This document shows positions 59,002 to 64,000 of a DNA stretch of 64,000 nucleotides, piece by piece. Both the position numbers and the translations under genes were made by a program. Below the pieces are notes generated by a model. The model was not told the origin of the DNA. It saw only the letters and a list, made by a program, of their open reading frames with translations, and ran no database searches. The stretch lies in contig CACYQT010000003.1 in the NCBI GenBank assembly GCA_902776645.1, positions 1 through 64,000 of the forward strand, written 5' to 3'. The stretch is from an uncultured bacterium (lineage in GTDB: Bacteria > Verrucomicrobiota > Lentisphaeria > Oligosphaerales > Oligosphaeraceae). How positions within the stretch are numbered: position 1 is the stretch's first letter; each line of letters begins with the position of its first letter.

Positions 59002-59152
59002 TTTGCGTCTCCTTTTCTTGTTCTGTTGAATGGTTTGTCCGTCTTGGACGTTTTTATTTCCGGTTTTCGTTCCACTGTCGGTCTTTTTTGTAGTATATTA
59101 TCACATTGACATAAAAAAGCAAATAATCAGTGTAAATCATAAAGGAGTCATC

Positions 59153-60256
59153 ATGGGTTTCGCATGCGGTTTCGTCGGACTGCCGAACGTCGGCAAGTCC
59201 ACTCTCTTCAACGCCCTGTGCCATGGCGGAGCGGCGGCTGCCAACTTCCCGTTCTGCACGATCGAACCGAACACGGGCATCGTGCCTGTTCCGGATCCGC
59301 GCGTCAACAAGCTCGTCGAACTGGAACATTCCGCCAAGACCGTTCCCGCCACGATGAAATTCATCGACATCGCGGGCCTCGTCGAAGGCGCGAGCAAAGG
59401 CGAAGGTCTTGGAAACCAGTTCCTTGGACACATCCGCACGGTGGACGCCATCGCCCATGTCGTCCGTTTGTTCGATGATTCGGACATCGTCCATGTGAAG
59501 GATTCAGTCAATCCCGCCCGCGATCTGGAACTGATTCTCACGGAGCTGATGCTCGCGGATCTGGAAGTCCTCCAGAAGAAAATCGAAAAGACGAAGAAGA
59601 TGACGCGCTGCGGCGGCGATCCGGAAGCCAAGCAGGAGATGGAGCTCGCCCAGACATTCGTCGAAAGCCTCGAACAAGGCGTCATCCCGACGTATGACAA
59701 GACGGACGCCACGATTTCAAAGCTTGCGGAAGGCCTTCAGTTGCTGACGCTTATCCCCGCCTTCGTCTGCGCCAACACGGACGAGGCGCATTTCAAGTCC
59801 TTCGGGAAGGACGACCTCTCCAAGCAGCTCATCGCGGAAGCCGCCAAACACGGCATGGAGGTCATTCCCGTCTGCGCGAAGCTCGAAGAGGAGCTGCAGG
59901 AGCTCGATCCGGAAGAGGCGAAAGTCTTTTTGGAAGATCTCGGCGTGGAGGAAAGCGGCCTCGAACGCGTCATCCACACAGGCTACAAAATGCTCAACTA
60001 TCTGACGTTCTTCACGACCGGCCCGGACGAAACGCGCGCATGGACCGTCACGAAAGGCGCCACCGCCCCACAGGCCGCCGGAAAGATCCACACGGACATG
60101 CAGCGCGGCTTTATCCGCATGGAAGTCGTCTCCTACGACGATCTCATGCAGTACGGCAGCTGGAACGGCGCGAAGGAAGCCGGCAAGCTCCGCATCGAAG
60201 GAAAGGACTACATCGTGCAGGACGGCGACTGCTGCTTCGTCCGCTTCTCCGTCTGA
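59153..60256 (+). CDS. ychF: Ribosome-binding ATPase YchF/OBG-like
   Basis: A 367-residue Obg-family P-loop protein, started at 59153 (AAAGGAG nine bases upstream). It has G1 GLPNVGKST (9-17), G3 DIAGLVEGASKGEGLGN, an NxxE in place of NKxD (CANTDE) that changes specificity from GTP to ATP, a coiled coil, and the C-terminal TGS-like domain (LTFFTTGPDETRAWTVTKGATAPQAAGKIHTDMQRGFIRMEV). YchF binds ribosomes and has a role in stress response; nearly universal and single-copy. The start far upstream at 59030 in the same frame lacks a ribosome site. Confidence 0.97.
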   Translation: MGFACGFVGLPNVGKSTLFNALCHGGAAAANFPFCTIEPNTGIVPVPDPRVNKLVELEHSAKTVPATMKFIDIAGLVEGASKGEGLGNQFLGHIRTVDAIAHVVRLFDDSDIVHVKDSVNPARDLELILTELMLADLEVLQKKIEKTKKMTRCGGDPEAKQEMELAQTFVESLEQGVIPTYDKTDATISKLAEGLQLLTLIPAFVCANTDEAHFKSFGKDDLSKQLIAEAAKHGMEVIPVCAKLEEELQELDPEEAKVFLEDLGVEESGLERVIHTGYKMLNYLTFFTTGPDETRAWTVTKGATAPQAAGKIHTDMQRGFIRMEVVSYDDLMQYGSWNGAKEAGKLRIEGKDYIVQDGDCCFVRFSV

Positions 60257-60350
60257 TTTTTCCACACGCACGCAAAAACGCAAAGGCGCAGAGGATGTGA
60301 TTTTCTTCTGCGCCTTCTTATTTCTGCCGGTTATGTTGCTTTCTCCATCC

Positions 60351-60497
60351 GCGCGAAGCGCACATGGAAACCGCCGAGCCGCCGGAGCCGTTGGATTCTT
60401 CAGCATTCAGAATTCATTATAACCAAACAAATTCTTGAGAAGATTGTCGGCCCGGCGGCGAGGCATTAGTGTCCAGTCGTGTCCATTCGTGGTTCCT
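60351..60497 (+). repeat. Dispersed structured element, copy C
   Basis: Same order as copies A and B. Arms GCCGCCGGAGCCG (60378-60390) and CGGCCCGGCGGC (60448-60459) pair with a single bulged base. The tail TGTCCATTCGTGGTTCC ends next to the stop codon of the peptidase gene. Together with a short flank it fills the 240 bases between ychF and the peptidase gene. Confidence 0.8.
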
Positions 60498-61615
60498 TAC
60501 AGCTCCAGGAAGACTGGCGCGGTCGTCAGATCTTCGCAGCCGTTTTCCGTCACGACGACGACGTCCTCGATGCGGATGCCGCCCCATTCCGGATAATACA
60601 CGCCAGGCTCGACCGTCACGACATGGCCCGGCTCCAACGGCTTCTCATTGCGCGGGCTGAGCGACGGCGATTCGTGGATCTCCAGTCCAAGGCCATGGCC
60701 CAGTCCATGGAAGAAGCCGTGCGGCGGCTTGCAGGACGTGTCCGTCGGGAAGCCCGCCGCCGTCAATGAATTGGCCACATGATTGTGGACGTCGCTGCCG
60801 GGCACGCCCGGCTTGATCATCTCAATTGCTTCACGCTGAACGCGATAGACCGTCTCAAAAGCCTTCTTCACAATATCCGGGGCCTTGCCTTTCACGACGG
60901 TTCGCGTCAAATCGCCGAAATATCCCGTCGTGTCGCAGCGCGGGAAGATGTCCATGACGATCGGCTCGTTCGCGTGAATCGGCCCATGGCCCGTCTGATG
61001 CGGATCGGCGCCCTGCACGCCGGGCGCCGTGATCGTCTGCGACGCCGTGCCGCCGAGTTTCGCAATCGCCATATCGACTTCGCCGCGAAGGATTTCCGCC
61101 GTCAGCACGTCGCCATTCCATTCCAGAATGCCATCGCTGTTGACGGTCGCTTCGCGCAACACGTCAAAGCCGCGGTACAGGCCAGCCTCCGCCAATTCGA
61201 CGCCATGACGCAGTTTTTCGACCTCTTCCGCCGTCTTGACGATCCGGTTCGGTGAAAACGGCGACAGGACCGACAGCTTCACGCCGGCCGCCAGCAGCGG
61301 CGCGGCAAGACCGTACGGGAAATCATGCGGAACCTGCCATGACCAGTCGTCGTATTTTTTCGAAATACCGATAATGATATTGGACGTCGAAAGCGGCGTC
61401 TCCTTGGCGATGCCCCACAGCTCCCGCGCCTCTTCAAAGCTCAGCACCTTCACATCCTTACGGGCCTGCTTCGACGCACGTCCGTATTCCAGAGCCGACA
61501 CGACAACCGCCTTTTCCGCAGGCGTCTCCACCCACAGGAACGCATCCGGAGCCGAAAATCCGGATTCATACCACAAATCTGCGCACCGTTCGCTCGCCGC
61601 GTATATCAGTCTCAT
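60497..61615 (-). CDS. Xaa-Pro aminopeptidase-like M24 peptidase
   Basis: A 372-residue cytoplasmic peptidase with a pita-bread fold, started at 61615 (GAGG eight bases upstream). The metal ligands are all visible: the aspartates in IVMDIFP and YFGDLTRTVV, the histidine in HGLGHGLGLEIHE and the glutamates in VTVEPGVYYP and RIEDVVVV. The N-terminal half is a creatinase-like domain (YAASERCADLWYESGFSAPDAFL). It removes N-terminal residues before proline. It faces away from the thioredoxin gene (83-base spacer). Confidence 0.95.
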   Translation of the reverse strand: MRLIYAASERCADLWYESGFSAPDAFLWVETPAEKAVVVSALEYGRASKQARKDVKVLSFEEARELWGIAKETPLSTSNIIIGISKKYDDWSWQVPHDFPYGLAAPLLAAGVKLSVLSPFSPNRIVKTAEEVEKLRHGVELAEAGLYRGFDVLREATVNSDGILEWNGDVLTAEILRGEVDMAIAKLGGTASQTITAPGVQGADPHQTGHGPIHANEPIVMDIFPRCDTTGYFGDLTRTVVKGKAPDIVKKAFETVYRVQREAIEMIKPGVPGSDVHNHVANSLTAAGFPTDTSCKPPHGFFHGLGHGLGLEIHESPSLSPRNEKPLEPGHVVTVEPGVYYPEWGGIRIEDVVVVTENGCEDLTTAPVFLEL

Positions 61616-61698
61616 TTCTGCAACCTCTTTTTGAACTTTTTCTTTTATCTGCTGTCTAATACGAAAACCGATTGAACCATCAACCAAAGGAGAAACCC

Positions 61699-62007
61699 AT
61701 GTCTGAAAAAATCCGCAATCTGACCACCGCCGATTTCGACGCCGCCACCTCAAAAGGCACCGTTCTTGTTGACTTCTGGGCTCCGTGGTGCGGCCCGTGC
61801 CGCATGCAAGGCCCCATTCTGGAGAAACTTGCGGAGGAACTCCCTGATGTCTCCATCTGCAAGGTCAACGTCGACGACAATGCCGACATCGCCGTCAAAT
61901 TCCAGATCATGTCCATTCCGGCCCTGTTGATCTTCAAAGACGGGAAGCTCACCAAGCAATACATCGGCCTGACGCAGGCCGACGAACTGAAGCAGGCCTT
62001 GAAATAA
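61699..62007 (+). CDS. trxA: Thioredoxin
   Basis: A 102-residue thioredoxin, started at 61699 with AAAGGAG before it. It has the active site WCGPC (residues 30-34) in DFWAPWCGPCRM, the cis-proline in MSIPALLIF and the fold of cytoplasmic thioredoxins. Complete and of normal length. It reduces protein disulfides as electron donor for ribonucleotide reductase and repair enzymes. It is followed by a hairpin that may terminate both this gene and the opposing murG. Confidence 0.97.
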   Translation: MSEKIRNLTTADFDAATSKGTVLVDFWAPWCGPCRMQGPILEKLAEELPDVSICKVNVDDNADIAVKFQIMSIPALLIFKDGKLTKQYIGLTQADELKQALK

Positions 62008-62016
62008 CAACGGGAG

Positions 62017-62054
62017 GGTCCCGCTCCTGTGGGATCGTTCGCTCCTGCGGGACC
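62017..62054. terminator. Hairpin between convergent trxA and murG
   Basis: GGTCCCGC (62017-62024) pairs with GCGGGACC (62047-62054). Inside, CGCTCCTG occurs twice as a direct repeat. There is no T-run, so it may be a repeat element rather than a true terminator. Confidence 0.5.
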
Positions 62055-62065
62055 GATCGCCATCG

Positions 62066-63190
62066 TCATTTCATCACGCTCAAAATCAGATGGACGAGAT
62101 TCGCCGCGGCATTCGGCTTGCCGAACTGCCGCAGTTTCTCGCCCATCGCGGCCCATGCCGCGCCATTTTCCAGAAAATCCTTCAGCAGCGACGCCAGTTT
62201 TTCCGGCGTCGCTTCTTTTTGCGCGAAATGACGCGCCGCTCCGGCGGATTCCAGAACTTTCGCATTGACGGTCTGATGGTCGTCCGCCGCCGTCGGCAAC
62301 GGAATCAGCGTCAGCGGCTTGCCGAACAGCGACAGTTCGCAGATGCTGGAGGCGCCCGAACGGCATACCACCAGATCCGACGCGATGTAGCACTGCTCGA
62401 TATTCGGATCCGCTCGGCGGATCGACGCCGCCACGCCCGCCGCCTTGTAGGCGTTCTCCAACGCCGCGTTGTCGTCGGATCCCGTCAGATGCATGAACTG
62501 GATCTTATCCTTCACGTCGCCCAGCAGGGCCGCCGTGTTCGCGAACAGTTCATTGACGGCGCGCGCCCCCTGGCTGCCGCCGAACACCAGCACCGTCTTC
62601 TTGTCGTTGGACAGCCCGAGGCTCGGCAGATAGTCGGGCGACTTCTCGCATTTGCCGGCGGCCGCCTCCACGATCGCCTCCCGCAACGGCATGCCGACCT
62701 GCTCCGAACGGCGGCCTTTCACCTGCCCCATGTCCGCCAACGGCAGCGCCAATCCGATCGCGCTCGCCTTGCGGATGAAGACGCGGTTCGTCAGCCCCAT
62801 GAAACTGTTCCCTTCGTGCAGGACCAGCGGCGTCTTCTTCGCGTTGACCGCCCAGCAGGCCGGAACGGCCGCGAAGCTGCCCATGCCCAAAAGCACGTCT
62901 GCGTCCAGTTGTTTCAAGACCTTTCCGGCCGTCCGCACGCAGCTGAACATCTTGAACGGAAACGACAGCATCCCAAGCCCCATGCCAGGCAGACGGACCG
63001 ACGGGATCTCGATCGCCTTGATGCCGAAATCCGCCGCGATTTTCGTCTGTTCCTCCGCATGCTTGCCCGAAACAAGAAGCGTCACCTTCCCTTCCGGACG
63101 TTCCTTCAAAAACTCGCGGGCCACCGCCAACGTCGGGTAAAAGTGCCCCCCCGTGCCACCGCTCGCTATCACCAAATGACCGCCTGCCAT
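62066..63190 (-). CDS. murG: UDP-GlcNAc:lipid I N-acetylglucosaminyltransferase
   Basis: A 374-residue GT28 enzyme that makes lipid II for peptidoglycan. N-terminal loop VIASGGTGGHFYPTLAVA, LLGMGSFAAVPAC, LHEGNSFMGLTNR, the central loop LVFGGSQGARAVN, and the C-terminal donor-binding SDLVVCRSGASSICELSLFGKPLTLIPLPTAADDHQ. Normal length and all family blocks. AGGAAGGAA precedes the start. It is not in a mur/fts cluster here. The C-terminus is slightly longer than E. coli MurG. Confidence 0.97.
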   Translation of the reverse strand: MAGGHLVIASGGTGGHFYPTLAVAREFLKERPEGKVTLLVSGKHAEEQTKIAADFGIKAIEIPSVRLPGMGLGMLSFPFKMFSCVRTAGKVLKQLDADVLLGMGSFAAVPACWAVNAKKTPLVLHEGNSFMGLTNRVFIRKASAIGLALPLADMGQVKGRRSEQVGMPLREAIVEAAAGKCEKSPDYLPSLGLSNDKKTVLVFGGSQGARAVNELFANTAALLGDVKDKIQFMHLTGSDDNAALENAYKAAGVAASIRRADPNIEQCYIASDLVVCRSGASSICELSLFGKPLTLIPLPTAADDHQTVNAKVLESAGAARHFAQKEATPEKLASLLKDFLENGAAWAAMGEKLRQFGKPNAAANLVHLILSVMK

Positions 63191-63227
63191 TGCCTGTCTT
63201 CCTTCCTGTGCAAAGCCCTTTAACGCT

Positions 63228-63262
63228 AAAAAAAGGGCAATCCAGTCAGTCCGGATTGCCCT
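63228..63262 (-). terminator. Rho-independent terminator of the small lipoprotein gene
   Basis: Stem AAGGGCAATCC / GGATTGCCCTT with a short loop, followed on the minus strand by seven T. It lies about 20 bases beyond the stop at 63283. Confidence 0.9.
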
Positions 63263-63282
63263 TCGATGATTACATAATCAGA

Positions 63283-63432
63283 CTAAAGCGGGATGCCCAG
63301 CGTCTGGTCTTCCCAGCTAGCCGGCGCGCTCCACGGCAGATTGCCGTTCCCTTCCGTGGCGCTGACACAGCCGGAGACCAGCAGCAACGCCGCCAAAACG
63401 CCAATCCACAATAACAACCGTCTCATCTTCAT
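63283..63432 (-). CDS. Small lipoprotein, 49 residues
   Basis: Open frame of 49 codons starting at the ATG at 63432 (a second ATG is six bases on). It has a basic start (MKMRR), a hydrophobic core and lipobox LVSGC with lipidated C22, then 27 polar residues ending LGIPL. Such tiny lipoproteins (entericidin- or Lpp-like) coat envelopes; I do not recognise this one. It lies six bases after the 32-residue gene and ends before a strong terminator, so it is the last gene of the coiled-coil protein's transcript. No strong ribosome site is seen; translation may be coupled. Confidence 0.7.
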   Translation of the reverse strand: MKMRRLLLWIGVLAALLLVSGCVSATEGNGNLPWSAPASWEDQTLGIPL

Positions 63433-63438
63433 CTGTTT

Positions 63439-63537
63439 TCAGAAGAAGAACAACGTCTTCATTTCCAGCACCTGGAATGCGACGGCCGCGGCCAACGCGA
63501 GAAATGAAACCACCATGCAAATGGAGAACACTTTCAT
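63439..63537 (-). CDS. Small membrane peptide, 32 residues
   Basis: An open frame of 32 codons with one hydrophobic helix (VVSFLALAAAVAFQVL) and a phenylalanine-rich end (TLFFF). The perfect GGAGG lies eight bases ahead of the ATG at 63537, which is three bases after the stop of the upstream coiled-coil gene. That spacing and ribosome site are the main evidence that it is real. It is probably inserted in the inner membrane next to the coiled-coil protein. No family is recognised. Confidence 0.6.
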   Translation of the reverse strand: MKVFSICMVVSFLALAAAVAFQVLEMKTLFFF

Positions 63538-63540
63538 GGA

Positions 63541-64000
63541 TTAATCCTCCTTGCCGACTTTGTTCGTGCCGGAGTAGAAGACCACCGCGCCCGGCTTGAT
63601 GTCCGCGACACGGCCGCTGATGACTTCAGCGCAGCAAACACGGTCTTCAACTTTCGTGATCTTCACCGTGGCGATGTAGGAGCCATTCTGGTTGACGGCC
63701 ATCTTCAGGCCGGGAACAACCTGGTCTTTGCCCAGATCCATCGTGATGAAGTTCCACTCTTCGTTGACTTCCAGAATCTTGCCCGTGATTTCGATCTTGA
63801 CTTCCTCCATCTTCTCAATCGCTTCGACGGGGGCGTTCACATCCTTGTATTCGGACTTCGGCATGGAGAGCAGTTCGGCCTGCTTCTTCAACTGGTCACG
63901 CTCGGCCGTCATCTTCGCCAAATCATCCTTCAGCTTCGCGATCTGGTCTTCACGATCCGCCAGTTTCGCCTTGAAGTCTTCGACTTCGCGCTTCAGTTTC
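63541..64000 (-). CDS. Coiled-coil protein with C-terminal beta domain, cut by the window edge
   Basis: The frame is open to the right edge, so the start is missing; 152 codons are visible. The visible N-terminal part is a coiled coil with clear heptads (KLADREDQIAKLKDDLAKM, AERDQLKKQAELLS). The C-terminal 85 residues form a beta-rich domain (IEITGKILEVNEEWNFITMDLG, VNQNGSYIATVKITKVED, ADIKPGAVVFYSGTN) like FlgT-C- or OB-type repeats of PVC membrane proteins. Two tiny membrane or lipoprotein genes follow directly. A role in envelope structure is inferred from this company. Confidence 0.8.
   Translation of the reverse strand, partial: KLKREVEDFKAKLADREDQIAKLKDDLAKMTAERDQLKKQAELLSMPKSEYKDVNAPVEAIEKMEEVKIEITGKILEVNEEWNFITMDLGKDQVVPGLKMAVNQNGSYIATVKITKVEDRVCCAEVISGRVADIKPGAVVFYSGTNKVGKED

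Noticed and set aside
59030-59152. Upstream extension of ychF
   Set aside because: It lacks a ribosome site and would put 41 unrelated residues ahead of the universally conserved MGFACGFVG-type start.
1-64000. Insertion sequences, integrases, prophage, rRNA or tRNA genes
   Set aside because: No transposase or integrase motifs, no terminal inverted repeats with target duplications, and no RNA gene structures were found on reading both strands.

Overview
The window is a GC-rich, densely coded chromosomal segment from a Gram-negative bacterium. I see no rRNA, tRNA, CRISPR array, insertion sequence or phage gene. A PVC-superphylum bacterium, most likely Lentisphaerota/Victivallales-like (Kiritimatiellota or Verrucomicrobiota are possible), fits best. 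The reasons are a pseudopilin with the N-terminal FTLVELLVVI motif, two Tat-exported Gfo/Idh/MocA oxidoreductases, a DUF1080 protein, a formylglycine-generating-enzyme homologue, a GldA/F/G-like ABC system with a DUF4340 protein, and genes for an outer envelope (Pal, LptG-like permease, dTDP-rhamnose synthesis). This placement rests on family content only. Most genes are on the minus strand.

Layout. 1-6.3 kb: ATPase/nuclease-like protein, a Nudix-lipoyl synthase fusion, Pal, and an eight-fold zinc-ribbon protein with a degenerate SGNH domain. 6.6-11.5 kb: CBM-like secreted protein, a YejE-type permease with a large insertion, a half-size UPF0016 transporter, a secreted protein and a sugar isomerase. 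11.7-14.3 kb: mutS2, followed by hairpin repeats and a second, diverged copy of its own 3' end. 14.4-15.9 kb: ROK kinase plus SIS isomerase. 16.0-19.6 kb: a zinc-import operon whose permease is fused to a lipoprotein. 19.8-22.5 kb: pseudopilin, discoidin-like lipoprotein, Tat oxidoreductase. 22.6-27.6 kb: the Gld-like ABC operon. 27.8-31.7 kb: HEAT-repeat protein and a second Tat oxidoreductase. 31.9-38.1 kb: beta-propeller protein, GNAT, DUF3820, mutY, thrC, GH29. 38.3-48.1 kb: heparinase-like protein, UbiB-type kinase, two-domain esterase, HD-CoaD fusion, amidohydrolase, FGGY kinase. 48.2-56.2 kb: two envelope operons (rfbD, GT2 and propeller; RDD, LptG-like, FGE-like and rfbC) flanking fabG and an AT-rich island with a four-helix-bundle gene. 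56.4-64 kb: GcvH-like protein, membrane protein and pyrF; DUF1080; ychF; Xaa-Pro peptidase; thioredoxin; murG; two tiny membrane or lipoprotein genes; and a cut coiled-coil protein.

How they work together. Carbohydrate genes (GH29, heparinase-like, esterase, FGGY and ROK kinases, isomerase, oxidoreductases, DUF1080, CBM-like and discoidin-like secreted proteins) suggest use of host or plant/mucin glycans, although they are scattered rather than in one locus. Envelope genes supply O-antigen rhamnose, LPS transport and peptidoglycan precursors.

The most unusual features are: (i) many short tandem arrays, mostly of 7-base units, placed at or across stop codons, with stop triplets on both strands; (ii) three dispersed copies of a roughly 150-base element whose stem is conserved by paired base changes; (iii) a relic mutS2 3' end behind two-hairpin repeats; (iv) four unusual domain combinations: Nudix-LipA, HD-CoaD, ZnuB-lipoprotein and zinc-ribbon array-pseudoSGNH.
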